NCBI GenBank assembly: GCA_025642075.2
Contig: JAODUO010001645.1
Span: forward strand, 1 to 64,000
DNA: 64,000 nt
Origin: Ridgeia piscesae
Lineage: Eukaryota; Annelida; Polychaeta; Sabellida; Siboglinidae
Reading direction: 5' to 3'
The first letter of the stretch is position 1, and the number at the start of each line of letters is the position of its first letter. The translations under genes were made by a program, and so were the position numbers. Positions 25,290 to 37,997 of this stretch are shown here, one piece after another. Below the pieces are notes generated by a model that was given only the letters and a program-made list of their open reading frames with translations, did not search any database and was not told the origin of the DNA.

Positions 25290-25985
25290 TGAGTGGGTGT
25301 TTACGTGAGTGAGAGTAAGGAACAGAGTGACTAAATGAGTGAGAGAGTGAGGGACTGAGTTAGTGAGTCAATGGATTTGTGAATAAGTGACTGCGAGAAT
25401 GTTTCGGAGAGTAAAACAGCGAGTAAGATAAGAGAGGGTTAATTAACCCATATACACCTGCTCTATATAGCTATCATAGCTGTATATTAACACAAGAACT
25501 CGTTAAGACAGATTCAGGTCAATCAACATTGCAACAATTTAATGATGTAACAAGGTCAATGAATTCAACATGGTGGACAATGTTTTGTATAGATTACATG
25601 CAAGTTGAAATCTCAAGAATGCGCAAAGCAATAATTATCACACACATTTCCCAAAATTAACACGTCTGTGCCCAGAGTCAGGGGCGATGTATTACTTTAG
25701 TATGTCACGCTATTGGTTGAGCAGTAATTTGTCATGGGAAGTCTGCTGTCTAGAATGTCATAAAGTTAAACATCAAAGGGTATTGCGGTTAACTCGGCTT
25801 GCCTCGCAATTATTGCCAACCAATTTTGTTTTGAAAATGATTTTTTTTAACCATTTGAACACATTGAAAGTGGAATCTTTCAAATTGTGAACATTGTTCA
25901 GAGCTTAAAAAGCAACTATATACAAACTGGCAGGCAATTAACCTTCAACATGAATGTTGCAATCATAAAAACAAGCTCGCCGGGC
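25290..25985 (+). repeat. Dispersed repeat E, copy 2
   Basis: Reverse complement of 280-1010 with roughly 10-15% visible differences. It ends about 20 bases short of the stop codon of the methyltransferase gene at 26002, so it probably supplies that gene's 3' untranslated and downstream sequence. Confidence 0.7.
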
Positions 25986-26001
25986 CCAGATTTCCAGCCA
26001 G

Positions 26002-26835
26002 CTACACATAATAGCCAACAACGTAACTCCGGTTTTTTCTGCTTTGGTCCGTGCAAGCGAATGTTTGGACTGTGAGACCATCAGCCTGTGCCTTATTCCA
26101 CGCGGTCAAGATTGACTGCAATGTTGTATCGTCTAGTATGACCACATTTCTTTCGATATTAGCGAGTTTTCGGAAATTCCTTAGATCTCCGATAGCGATT
26201 CTGTAATTGTGTCCGCCATCAACCAAGATGACGTCACATTTGACCTCAGGATGTACGGCTACAAATTGAGGCACGGTTTTGAGAGAATCACCCAAGGTTA
26301 GATGAAAACGTCCCGGAAAGGTGCGGTTTAAGTAGTCGGCCATGGGACGAGTGTAATAGTGCCAGCCGATGTCAAACGAATACACTTTGGCGTGGTCACT
26401 TCCGGTCAGCCATTGCAGGGTGCTGTGTCCGGCATTGAAACCTGTCTCGCACACCGTGTTCACCCAGGGTCGACCGGCCAGCCAGTGATACAGGCGAGAC
26501 AGGTACCTATATTTACCGCTGTGACCTTCTATGCCATTACCTTTATTTCCTATTTCAGCGTCAGTTATACGCTTGAGTTTCGCTTCTAACTGTCGGCGAT
26601 GCTCGTGGTAATTCGGCTTGTAGAAATCTTTGTCTAACATTGGTTTGTCGAAAAGTTTGAGGCAGTCCGTCCTTTCTGAATTCAGGGGTTCGTCAAAGAT
26701 GTTTTTCGACGTGACCGGTCGTTTCGTCACGAGTGTCGCCGGCTGGTTTGTCCTTAAAATATGTGCACCCACAAACACACCAGCCAAGAAACACAGGGAC
26801 AAGGCAATCATGTCCTTCGTACTCATGGGAGACAT
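26002..26835 (-). CDS. Membrane-anchored SAM-dependent methyltransferase-like protein
   Basis: Intact single-exon gene of 277 codons. Residues 9-27 form a hydrophobic signal anchor after a short N-terminus with one lysine, suggesting a type II protein facing the secretory lumen. Two N-glycosylation sequons are present (N170-R-T, N268-R-S). Class I methyltransferase landmarks appear in order: motif I CETGFNAGHS (129-138), the acidic FDIG after strand 2 (154-157), GDS (182-184), DVILVDGGHNY (201-211) and VVILDD (231-236). This order matches the Methyltransf_24-like fold seen in many marine-animal proteins of unknown substrate. The first ATG (26835) was used; a second Met at residue 4 is equally usable. 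The gene lacks introns and has microsatellites upstream. The substrate is unknown. An intronless retrocopy is possible, but no poly(A) tract is visible. Confidence 0.8.
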   Translation of the reverse strand: MSPMSTKDMIALSLCFLAGVFVGAHILRTNQPATLVTKRPVTSKNIFDEPLNSERTDCLKLFDKPMLDKDFYKPNYHEHRRQLEAKLKRITDAEIGNKGNGIEGHSGKYRYLSRLYHWLAGRPWVNTVCETGFNAGHSTLQWLTGSDHAKVYSFDIGWHYYTRPMADYLNRTFPGRFHLTLGDSLKTVPQFVAVHPEVKCDVILVDGGHNYRIAIGDLRNFRKLANIERNVVILDDTTLQSILTAWNKAQADGLTVQTFACTDQSRKNRSYVVGYYV

Positions 26836-26957
26836 TGTGTTGTTGGTGGTTTGATTATGTATCCGGCGTATTCGCCCACGACTTTATCTGCAGCCAAACA
26901 AGAATGATCATAAAAGTACGCAAAAGTCACGATTGCTTGTGTTTCTTTCTTCCAGAT

Positions 26958-27000
26958 ACCTACACACGCGCACGCGCACGCCACGCGCACGCGCACGCGC

Positions 27001-27041
<41 letters not shown>
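26958..27041. repeat. (CGCA)n/(CA)n microsatellite
   Basis: CACGCG-rich tract followed by a pure CA run, 120-200 bases upstream of the methyltransferase start codon. Alternating purine-pyrimidine DNA of this type can adopt Z-form; that is inference. Confidence 0.95.
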
Positions 27042-27043
<2 letters not shown>

Positions 27044-27121
27044 GTTGTTAGTATACAATCATTTTCGCGTCATGTACAGAATGACTGATTTAATGATGCA
27101 GACCGTCCTACTAAGGCAAGG

Positions 27122-27611
<490 letters not shown>

Positions 27612-27613
<2 letters not shown>

Positions 27614-28170
27614 CTTAAATATTATGAACCTATGTCAGCCATCATTCCAAGTGTCTTATCACACTGATTCACAGGGATGTATTTTAATATTTATTAAGAT
27701 TTTTTTTGAACATTTTCCAAAAATTGTCCCAGAAATACCGTTACGGCCGGGACGATTCGTCTTTGCTCCGTTAACTTGGGTCTTTCACATAGAAACCCGA
27801 AATGCGTTAACAATCATTCCGCAGACATGAAGCTTAACATACTGAAAAATGACAAAGAAATGGCATCGGTGAAATTCGGATGGAAATCAATGCAATGACG
27901 ACGGTGAAGGGAACTATGACGCGTCATGCGGCTGTGTGTTTACAGCTTGGGGTACTGGTGATACGTAAGACATCCTGCTACGGGTCGTGCTGCTTTTATT
28001 ATGACCAATATGTTCTTGGATGCCAGGGCTGGATGAAACATGTACTATTCCCACAACCTACGCCAGTTCCTGTACCCCGGCCATCTAAACCAGCATACAT
28101 CAAAGGAAGAAGCTCGAAAGGCCCTCCCTTTCAGGCGTTTTAGGTCGGATAATGGCTGGTTACCGGTGTA
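27612..28170. other. Intergenic stretch without a supported gene
   Basis: A frame of 87 codons at 27880-28143 (plus strand) has an unremarkable composition and no recognisable domain. I see neither splice sites nor a family signature to support it. The short GC-rich 'gccgggacgattcgtc' string at 27747-27762 resembles motifs at 31850-31920. Confidence 0.4.
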
Positions 28171-28631
28171 GCGCTTACATTTTTCCGGGCGTTAAAAACG
28201 TTCCGGTTGACGTTTCTGCGCATGCGCGATATATGTAAAATCGTCAATGTGCAGCGAAAAGACAAAGCATATATGGTATAAATATTACGGGTTGTTCGTT
28301 AGGATGTAAATAACCTCTCAGCAAAGTTATTTGTCGCAAATTAACACGAGGCAAACAAGTTTTGAGGTATATTTTGATAGCAAGCGTAAATCACGTGACA
28401 GTAGTGCGCCATAATCCGTGACAGTGATTTATAAAAAACGTAATTTTTTTTGCGTTGAACAACATTTTAAGAAACTCGTCACAGTAATCGTCAAAGGAAA
28501 GATAACGAACAGCTCGTGGCATTTATACCGAAAATGCTTTGTTGTTTCGCTGGACATTGGTGATTTTACATTTATTGGGCATGCGCAGAAACGTCAACCG
28601 GAACGTTTTTAACGCCCGGAAAATGTGGCGC
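28171..28631. mobile_element. Palindromic MITE, about 460 bp
   Basis: Long terminal inverted repeats. The left arm reads CCGGGCGTTAAAAACGTTCC followed by GGTTGACGTTTCTGCGCATG, and the right arm is its reverse complement ending near 28620. Similarity continues inward past 'gtataaat' for about 130 bases per arm. No coding content is present. Ends and TSD are not clean: GCGC-like termini near a TA at 28169 are possible. It is a foldback or Tc1-like MITE candidate. Confidence 0.75.
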
Positions 28632-28639
28632 ATATGATG

Positions 28640-29480
28640 GCAGAATTTGAGTGAACTGCATTCACCCAGTGGTAGGAAAATGAACCGATGCAAGTGGCTA
28701 GTGCGCGATGTTGTCTATGATTGGATAACACATTCATGCGTCATGTCCGTATATCGTATACTAACGGAGGAGGGAAGCGTGCTCAGTACACTCTGGTCAT
28801 TGTTCTTCGGATTATTACGATGTAGTTCAACACCGTTTCGTGAAGCGTTAGATTTGACAATAGTCATCTAAGCTCTTAAATCACACGGATCATGACATTC
28901 CGGTTAATAATTTTTTAAATTTTAATTAATTCGATGTTTCGGTTATGAAATCAGTTATGTACAGAAAGAATGAACTAAATGTGCCACCAGTAAATGCATT
29001 GCAGTACATGTTATGTTATTTCCAATGATAATGATGTTAATATTGCAATGTTATGATTTTATAAAATGGGATTTTATCTACGGGCTACAATACCACAAAT
29101 TAATCCATTATTGTTGATTGCCCAAATATAGATATGTAATGTTGTCATGATAACAACCAAAAATTACTTAAAGTCCTATATTGTAATATGGACAAAATTG
29201 ACTTGCTGTCCCCAAGTGCCCATACAATCAATAACTGCCGATATTATAACGTTTTACAGGAGACAATTCACATCGTTTCGAACGTGACCATTTGTATAGG
29301 TACCAATATACAAAATGATGTAACTATGCCAAAAATGAAGCAATGTGTGGGCTGCTTGAAATTCCGGGGTTCAAAACATGGAAAAGAATAAGAAAGAAAG
29401 AAAACAGAAAGTTTGTTTTTGAACATTCATACCAAAAACCTAACCAATATTTTATTCATGAGAATCTTAATATACAAAAC
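28640..29480. other. AT-rich intergenic sequence, no feature seen
   Basis: Several frames of 60-75 codons exist, but none has family signatures, a splice context or compositional support. Confidence 0.5.
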
Positions 29481-29486
29481 ATATCG

Positions 29487-29650
29487 CCTGCTAGCACGAA
29501 AACCAGGAACTTGTTGAAAGGATTGTGAATGGATCAAAATGCATTCATTTTTTGGTCTGACTGAGGCAATGAGTGACATGAGCATGTGAGAGTATTTGGA
29601 AGATGGGTAAGCAGGATCATATATGTCAGTCTTCTTCACAGTTGATATCT
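29487..29650 (+). repeat. Dispersed repeat A', copy 2
   Basis: Direct copy of 1115-1275 with small indels, sharing 'gagtatttggaagatgggta' and 'tgtcagtctt'. It is followed by CA and TA microsatellites, as is copy 1. Confidence 0.7.
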
Positions 29651-29727
29651 ATTTATACATACATACACACACACAATATATATATGTGTGTGTCTTTTAT
29701 ACTTTATAAAAAACGAGTTTAATTCGA

Positions 29728-29729
29728 AT

Positions 29730-29780
<51 letters not shown>
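29728..29780. repeat. (AT)n microsatellite
   Basis: Pure TA run with one interruption, flanked by an imperfect inverted pair ('gagtttaattcgaatata' to its left, 'tattgaattaaacg' to its right) that could form a hairpin. Confidence 0.9.
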
Positions 29781-29782
<2 letters not shown>

Positions 29783-30466
29783 AATTAAACGTTTTTTTAC
29801 TAAAGTATAAAATGCAATCAATTAAATGAAACGTCCAGTGAGGGGGGCTGGCTGCGGAATGTCTGAATAAATAATAGGACAAAATATGTTGTATTTCAAA
29901 ATGTATATAATTTATAGACTATAGTTACTGAGTTGCACTTAATAATTTAATTAGGTCATTTTAACACATAGATTAACTGCTAGAACAGGTCAGTTATTTA
30001 GGTAAAGCCAAGGTCATATCAATGTCACATAAAATTTGGTCCACATCTGACTGTTCACTTTAGATTTAAGTAATTATTTAAGAACAAAACAAAATTATGC
30101 AACTTTTTCCTACATGATATGCGACGTGGTGGCAGCAACAGCTTACAAAAACATGCATATTGTATAAAAGCAGCATAATATCCATTAATATATTTAACTG
30201 TGATTAATTACATATTATGCAGAAATGTGTCATTGTTGTGCAGTAGGCGATTACTGGAGACAGCTACAGAAAATGGTCTAACAACCTATTGTGAGAGACT
30301 GGAACATTCCTTGTCATTAAAAAAACAAAAATAACTTAACATGGAAAACAATTTACATGCTGTCTCCAAATGCCACGTTTTCGGGCGCGAGACTTACATT
30401 GTTAGCATGTGTCTTTTATGAATTACGGGATTGTTTTAGTGTTTATTTAATCACAATAGCATAAAG

Positions 30467-30471
<5 letters not shown>

Positions 30472-30541
<70 letters not shown>
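30472..30541. repeat. (AT)n microsatellite
   Basis: About 70-bp pure TA run in otherwise featureless AT-rich DNA. Confidence 0.95.
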
Positions 30542-30542
<1 letters not shown>

Positions 30543-33500
30543 AAATATATCAATGGATTAGACAGTATGATTAACAATTACATAAACGTGCGTTTTAAAT
30601 GAAAACGATTATCAAAACACACTCGCATACAACGAATCAATGACATTTTAAAGGTTTTGAAATAGAGTTTACGATATTTATCGTATGGGTGAATATAATA
30701 TATGGCAGCGCTGTATACATAACATGATATCACGTTCAATCAAATCAACGAGTAATGTTTTAATATTAATAAATTACTGAATTATAAACTATAATCGCCT
30801 TAATGTTGATTGTAATATTTTATTTAGCCATGCGCGTCCACGACACCATGTTTTCTCCACAACAAAACCCGGTGAATAGTTGTTTTTTGCTATCGTAACC
30901 TTGCGTAATCGGCGCAGTGTTAGTGTATCAATAACAAAGATAAACGAATACATCACTAGAACCTACATTATATTATCGCTGGTGCATACATCATGCTTAC
31001 CTTTTTCTATTTCACCGACCCGTCTTCGTCGCGTATTCGTTTCGCGGCCGTATTTGAAACAATGAAAGACTGTTACGCCTAGTACGTCATACTTTATGTT
31101 TGTTGTCGCACGCGACCCACATAAAAGTGCGCTAAACATACTGTGCGCGCGAATTTATATTTCACACCAGGTTTGTTGGCCATATTGAATAAATTGTCGA
31201 CCATATTGAATTCATTATGTTAATGAGCACACGCCTGTCATACAGCTCCGGTGGATGAAGCGAATCATTTCGATCTGCTTAATTGTGTACACTAATCCAT
31301 ACATGTCCAGATGGCACAAAGCAATACTGATGCAATATACTATATCGTTGGAGAATCACAACTGTTTGTTGGATAACAACAGTTGAAACGCATGCGCAAT
31401 GAGTGATCTGTGACAAAGTCAAAGTTGGAAAGACTACCGTAGCGTGGAGTAGGCATTTCTAAACATGCCATTTCAGCTTTTGCGCAACATACCAGAAGTA
31501 ACGTGTAACTATGGACAAATGAAAATAGCTTTTGGACAGTTATATATGACATTCCCAACAAAATGACGTATATATACTAGTAGCAATTTTTTTAAATCAA
31601 ATTTAGACGATGCAAACAGGTATGAGACATTTCAGCAGCAAACGCAAATCATGTAATTAATTTCACTACGCTAGCCTATAATCCGTGATTCTTAAATTGA
31701 TCGTATAAAAGTGTAAGCAACTCTTCACAAACCGGACAAAAGCATACGAAACAAATACATCAATACAGAAACTGCAACATCAGAAAATAAACCTTGAGAC
31801 GGTCTAAATGCTCAATCTTGGGTAACTATTGACCGGACTTGAGGTAAGCTTTTGGCGTCCCGGATGATTCGGTCCAAAACGGATTCGGCCAACCGCCGCG
31901 ACGGACGATTCGGCCCGGGATGATTCAGCACATGGTATGTCAAATACTAATTAGTTCAAAAACATTAATCCCATTCATTAGGGTTTCAAATTATGGCCTT
32001 CCCAGAGAAAACATTAGCTTTACCAAACATGTGCTTAGTGATACATGTCATGGGCAAATTGTTCAATATTCTGAAAGAATTGTCGTACGAAAACATAATA
32101 TTATATCTGAAAATTTACTTTTACAAAGAGTTCACCCATAACACACACAATTGTTACAGAAACATGCTGTAAATAGATAACATACATATTATATACATAT
32201 AATAACACTATGTACATAACAAATATGTATAACATTGACCATGTTGGATATTGTGCTTTATAAATAATACATATATTAAATAAAGTAACTATATTACTAT
32301 ATGTAAAAAATCAGTAGATGTAAAATATCTTTTTTTATTTCTTTAATGCTTCGTATCTTTACACCTAAAAGTGGCTAAACTAGTCAGGGTCCTTGCCATG
32401 TGGCTGAGAGTTACATGTGCAATTGCTATATGTTTACTCAACTCTATGAAGAGTACCGGCTAGAGATGGCGAATACTTTTCTTCTGTACAACTAGTATTT
32501 TTACGTATTAATTTCACTGTGGCGGAATGTTTCCCACATTAATAGAAATGTTCGATATAACAGGTCTGAGTAATATAACGTGTGGCATGTACATTTTATA
32601 ACACGAATTAAAATAAATATTACCATTGTATTGACTTTGGCTAAGTGTGTCGTCACATGTAAAATATCATACATGTCAAAGCCATGTTAATTTTCACTTT
32701 ATTTCTTGTATAGGTAGATGCGGATTTACAGCAAAATTTCAGGAAGCTGGTATGCAGTATCATCAAATAGAGTGAACTCACACAATGTCATCGATATCCA
32801 AGCTGATATAGTTCACTAAAGAATGTCGAACCTGTCTTACAGTGTCGAGAGAGGTTGACCAAAGGCTCATGCCATATTTGCCAGACCATGGCATCCACCG
32901 TTCCATCACCAACTGCAAAGCTAGTCAGGCGTCACCATATTCGCATGTCAAGCACCCTGCATACTTCACTGGGCTCTAGTCAGTCAGGGTATTTGACCAG
33001 CAGGGAAGCCAGTGTACCCGCCACCAGTACTGGCCACTGGGGAGTCTGTCACGATGCAACACACGGTACAACTGCGATCACTTCACTTGGTCGACATTCG
33101 AATACTTGACATTTAATATGCAGCATCTTGCACGGCTCATGGCTGTATAGTCTTGTCCGCAAATACAACTGTTCTGTATAGCATATTAACTTGTTGAACT
33201 AGTGGTAGGAAGCACTATTCACTTTCTTGTTGACCTGTAAAGAAAAGCATGTATTCAATTTCAGTAAACAAAAAACATGCATCATGGTAGTGGAGTTGGG
33301 AGTAAATAATGTCCATTGCCATAATCAATAAATATACAAAATAATGTTTCATGTATGAACTACAGTATTTCACACAAAAAGATAGCAAGAAATGTTCTGC
33401 TACAGCAGCATCTACAGGAACAGGCAGTGTTTACCAAGGTTGTTCCAGTGGAAAAAGGGTGGGTTGTGAATATAAGGGGAATAATGCTCATTTTCAAAAC

Positions 33501-33640
33501 AGTGATGATTTGTACTGTTTTTAATTTACTAGGTGTGTATTGTCATTACATGAAATTTAAGTTATTATTTTTATTACAGTGATGCCTTATTTGAGTAATA
33601 TAGAATTATTTGATTTCTGCCACGTGAAGCGTATTCAATT
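30542..33640. other. 3.1-kb intergenic stretch without a supported gene
   Basis: AT-rich sequence with no exon I can defend. Frames at 31920-32141, 32855-33109 and 33355-33582 lack any family signature. The 32.82-33.11 kb segment is less AT-rich than its surroundings and could be an unrecognised exon or transposon remnant. A small GC-rich motif cluster sits at 31845-31925. Confidence 0.5.
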
Positions 33641-33654
33641 TTTTTGTTTTTGTT

Positions 33655-34015
33655 TTAGCTAATTGTCTGATAGCTTACAGCTAATTACCTAGCTGATACC
33701 TTACAGCTACTAATTATATGATAGACTACATTACAGTTAGGTAGCTAACTACCAGATATCTTGCAACTAGATAGCTAACTATCCGATAGCTTACAGCTAG
33801 GTAGCAAAGTAACTGAAGTTTTTTGACTAGATAGCCAACTGTCTGTGTTATACATTTGCAAATCAACTTTCATTCCGTAAATATTTCTCTGTCAGATCTG
33901 TGCAGAAGAAACCACGATCACATTAGACACCATTAGTTAATGCAGCAAGCACAAACCAAATTGTACACGTCAAGAAACGTTAATTTAGTTATATGTTATC
34001 TGACCATCAACCATA
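33655..34015 (-). repeat. Linker D, inverted copy (third composite element)
   Basis: Reverse complement of 11256-11690, including the TAGCTA-rich tandem part and the 'gtgtctaatgtgatcgtg' segment. It opens the third copy of the composite element, which reads D-ms2-B-ms1 from left to right here. Confidence 0.8.
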
Positions 34016-34660
34016 ACTCACTGCCTCAACTGACCACATCACAAACCTCTCCCTCAACTGACCACAACACAACCCATCCCTCAACTGACCACAACACAAC
34101 CCCTCACTCAACTGACCACAACACAACCCCCTCACTCAACTGACCACAACACAACCCCCTCACTCAACTGACCAAAACACAACCCCTCACTCAACAGACC
34201 ACAACACATTCCCTCTCTCAACTGACCACAACACAACCCCCTCACTCAACTGACCACAACACAACCCCTCACTCAACTGACCACAACACTACCCCTCACT
34301 CAACTGACCACAACACTACCCCTCACTCAACTGACCACAACACAACCCCCTCACTCAACAGACCACAACACATTCCCTCTCTCAACTGACCACAACACAA
34401 CCCCCTCACTCAACTGACCAAAACACAACCCCTCACTCAACAGACCACAATACATTCCCTCTCTCAACTGACCACAACACAACCCCTCACTCAACTAACC
34501 ACAAAACAACCCTTCCCTCAACTGACCACAACACAACCCCTAACTCAACAGACCACAACAGACCCCCGTCCCTCAACTCACCACAACACAATCCCTCTCT
34601 CAACTGACCACAACACAACCCTCCCCCCAACTGACCACAACCACAACCCACTTCATCAAC
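34015..34660 (-). repeat. Minisatellite ms2, third-copy array
   Basis: C/A-rich ms2 units (CTCAACTGACCACAACACAA). No linker C is present here, unlike in the first copy, so C was either lost or gained between copies. Confidence 0.9.
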
Positions 34661-34669
34661 TGACCATCA

Positions 34670-35010
34670 AACGTAGCCCCGTTCTTACAACTGTGACCAT
34701 CAACCTCAGATCACGTGGCCCCCTAGATCTTTATAATTTGACTGTTTTCCTAGGTGTGTTAGAAGGTGCCCCCAAACGACATTGTATACACTACCCCTGT
34801 ATAATATACCTGGCTAAAGATGTATTTAATACAAGATCCAGCGATATCATGAAATGATAGGAATGAAACCGAACATGCGAGTTTAATTACAAAGAATTCG
34901 ATGTCCACAACTAACAAGATATTCTGTTTAACTAATTTTATTCATTTCAGCAACGGACCGCTTTAAATTCATGACCATACAATTATTATATCACTAACTC
35001 AGGGCAGGCA
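34670..35010 (-). repeat. Linker B, third copy
   Basis: Inverted relative to 4400-4800 and very close to it across 'ccctagatctttataatttg' and 'gatgtatttaatacaagatc'. Confidence 0.8.
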
Positions 35011-35049
35011 GACACCAAGCATGTGACTATAATTATAAACAACCAAATA

Positions 35050-36260
35050 TTAAGTAGTACCTCACTTCGTAGATCGTGGTGTTATGCAGTACCTCACCCT
35101 GTATATTTGGCATTATGTAGTACCTCCCCCGTAGATGTGGCATTATGTAGTACCTCACTCGATAGATGTGGTGTTATGTAGTACCTCACCCCATAGATGT
35201 GTTGTGTAGTACATCAACCCATAGATGTGTTGTGTAGTACATCACCCCATAGATGTGGTGTTGTGTAGTACATCAACCCATAGATGTGTTGTGTAGTACA
35301 TCACCCCATAGATGTTGTGTTGTGTAGTACATCAACCCATAGATGTGGTGTTGTGTAGTACATCAACCCATAGATGTGTTGTGTAGTACATCACCCATAG
35401 ATGTGTTGTGTAGTACATCAACCCCCTTGAGTGGTGTTGTGTAGTACATCAACCCATAGATGTGTTGTGTAGTACATCAACCCATAGATGTGTTGTGTAG
35501 TACATCAACCCATAGATGTGTTGTGTAGTACATCACCCCATTGATGTGGTGTTGTGTAGTACATCAACCCATAGATGTGTTGTGTAGTACATCAACCCAT
35601 AGATGTGTTGTGTAGTACATCAACCCATAGATGTGTTGTGTAGTACATCAACCCATAGATGTGTTGTGTAGTACATCACCCCATTGATGTGGTTTGTGTA
35701 GTACATCAACCCATAGATGTGTTGTGTAGTACATCAACCCATAGATGTGTTGTGTAGTACATCAACCCATAGATGTGTTGTGTAGTACATCAACCCATAG
35801 ATGTGTTGTGTAGTACATCAACCCATAGATGTGTTGTGTAGTACATCAACCCATAGATGTGTTGTGTAGTACATCAACCTATAGATGTGTTGTGTAGTAC
35901 ATCAACCCATAGATGTGTTGTGTAGTACATCACCCCATAGATGTGTTGTGTAGTACATCAACCTATAGATGTGTTGTGTAGTACATCAACCCATAGATGT
36001 GTTGTGTAGTACATCAACCTATAGATGTGTTGTGTAGTACATCAACCTATAGATGTGTTGTGTAGTACATCAACCTATAGATGTGTTGTGTAGTACATCA
36101 ACCTATAGATGTGTTGTGTAGTACATCACCCCGTATATGTGGCATTGTCAGCGCCTCGGAATGGATATTTCCAGATTTATGGCGCTTTATAAATCTTCTT
36201 ATTATTATTGTGTAGAACCTCACCCCGTAGAAGTGGCATTGTGTAGTACATCACCCCATA
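35050..36260 (-). repeat. Minisatellite ms1, diverged ~28-bp version
   Basis: Units of 'catagatgtgttgtgtagta' plus 'catcaacc' (28 bp). They derive from ms1 by loss of the GGCA part and are homogenised over about 1 kb, while the left-most units still look like the 31-bp form. It is interrupted at 36149-36206 by a LINE tail. Confidence 0.9.
36149..36206 (+). mobile_element. 58-bp L2-type LINE 3' tail inserted in ms1
   Basis: The insert starts CAGCGCCT, contains GATTTATGGCGCTTTATAAA, and ends in a TTATTATT tail. The same AGCGCC...GGCGCT stem-loop ends the L2 copy at 18726-18784. The array is duplicated as ATTGT on each side (36144-36148 and 36207-36211), and removing the insert restores a normal ms1 unit. 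It is an extreme 5' truncation of a LINE insertion. Confidence 0.8.
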
Positions 36261-36639
36261 CGCACATTCATACGCACATTCGCGCGCACCTGTTCACTCA
36301 AGTGTGACTGCGCTATGTGTAGCTCTAGAGCGCTGTGTCGCAGTGTGTGGAACGTCGGATTCTCACTCGGTTATGGAATTCTAGCTGGCAGTTCGAACAA
36401 ATAACAACTTCGTTAATTCTGTTTTTTCCAGTTCACTACATAAAATGTGTTCATTCAATCGTATCGGTGCTTGGTCTGTGGCATATTGTACAGCTACGTA
36501 CCGATCAGTGCGTCCACATACAATGTCACAATAACAAATCAGTAACTTGCACTAAACTTGCATCCTTCTGCCACGAGTAATGCCAGTAATGTATTAAACT
36601 TGCAATTAAGTATCAGTAATGTCACAGTGGTCGTTCACA

Positions 36640-36725
36640 CACAAATACACACTCATACACACACTCATACACACACTCATACACACACTCATACACACAC
36701 TCATACACACACCAACACACACACA

Positions 36726-36768
<43 letters not shown>
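36640..36768. repeat. (CATA)/(CA)n microsatellite
   Basis: ACACTCATACAC tandem units followed by pure CA. The histidine/threonine frame across it is an artefact. Confidence 0.95.
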
Positions 36769-36779
36769 TTTAACTTTCA

Positions 36780-37160
36780 GTGACATCACAGCCTATGGCT
36801 TATCGAGTGTTCTCTAAATTATAAAAGTGTACATAAATTAGTATTATACTTAAAATTATATATACTTAAAATAAAACAATTGTCACTAAAAATACATAAC
36901 TAAAATAAAAAGTTTATGTTGTCTCTAAAAATACATAAGTAAAACTAAAAATGTTAAGTTGTCTCTCAAAATACATCAGTGTCATACAAATTACATAAAA
37001 TGTCATACAATAATAACAATTTATTATAATAACAAATAACTTAAAATAAATACATGAATAAATAATGTAATCAGTATTAAAATAATGTCTACAAATGTTA
37101 ATTGTTCAACTTACGTATAGCCCGCCCTTGCCAGATAATTGTCAAATTTACGCAATCATG
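36780..37160. other. AT-rich intergenic sequence, no feature seen
   Basis: Contains loosely repeated 'ctaaaaatacataa' phrases (36880-36970) but no exon or structured element that I can support. Confidence 0.4.
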
Positions 37161-37379
37161 ACTTAATTGATTCCATCATTAATTGTTTTCTGGGAGAAGC
37201 AGAATTTTCTTTTATCTAACCTACAGTATGGCTTGACTAATGCTGTCTTACGCCCCCTTGTCATACTATCTTCTTTTAGTATGAAAACAATGTTGCTATC
37301 AATATCTTCATATCCATTCACTATCTTTAAAACTTCTATTCGGTCTCCGCTTTAGGTTCCACCTCCGATGCATGTTCCC

Positions 37380-37830
37380 CGGTCCCGGCCCCCTCTCCCT
37401 TCCTCTGTCTCATCCAGTCCTCATGTGTCGTTTCCATTCATTTTCCCTGATACTCTCTCCGTATTCCTTTTTTGAATCCCATTAACATTCCACGACCCAT
37501 TGTCAGAACCCTTCTCGACCTGCTCAGCAATTCCGAACCCTTTCCCAATTCCCCTGTCCGATCCCATTACGCAATCTCGTTTTCTGTTCCCGTTTTGTAT
37601 TCCTGTTTCCCGATCCAGTCCCACTATTCAGTTCCCCGCTTCAGTTCCTTGGTCCAATTCAACGATGCTGTTCCCCAATCCCGTTCTCTGTTTGCCTTCC
37701 CCGATTCCTCTTCCCGATGGAGTACACAGATCGTGTCCCCGAACTCCTCGTTGGTCCCATTGTCCGTTTCCAGTTCCCATTCCCTTCTCCTTCCCCAGGC
37801 CCGGCCACCGGTACGTCCGTTGTGGACAAT
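37380..37830. repeat. Degenerate pyrimidine-rich TTCCC-type repeat
   Basis: Recurring short phrases such as GTTCCC, ATTCCC, CGATCC and CAGTTCC at irregular spacing give serine/proline-rich frames on one strand and glycine/arginine-rich frames on the other. Several frames are open at once and none carries a domain, so this looks like an old degenerate tandem repeat rather than a gene. Confidence 0.55.
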
Positions 37831-37997
37831 GACGTAGTCATTTAATGTTTGCGTAAACAACTGTCCGTAGCCATTCGTTAGAATAACGTTGTTGTCGAGA
37901 CTACACAATTGAGTCCGACGACTGCCTAGACCTAGTGTATGGGCGCTGAGAGGACGACATCAGCCAAAAGGCCGCACTCGTGTCTTGTACTAAGGGG

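Noticed and set aside
27880..28143. 87-codon plus-strand frame between the methyltransferase and the MITE
   Set aside because: No domain, no splice sites, no conservation evidence available from the sequence alone.
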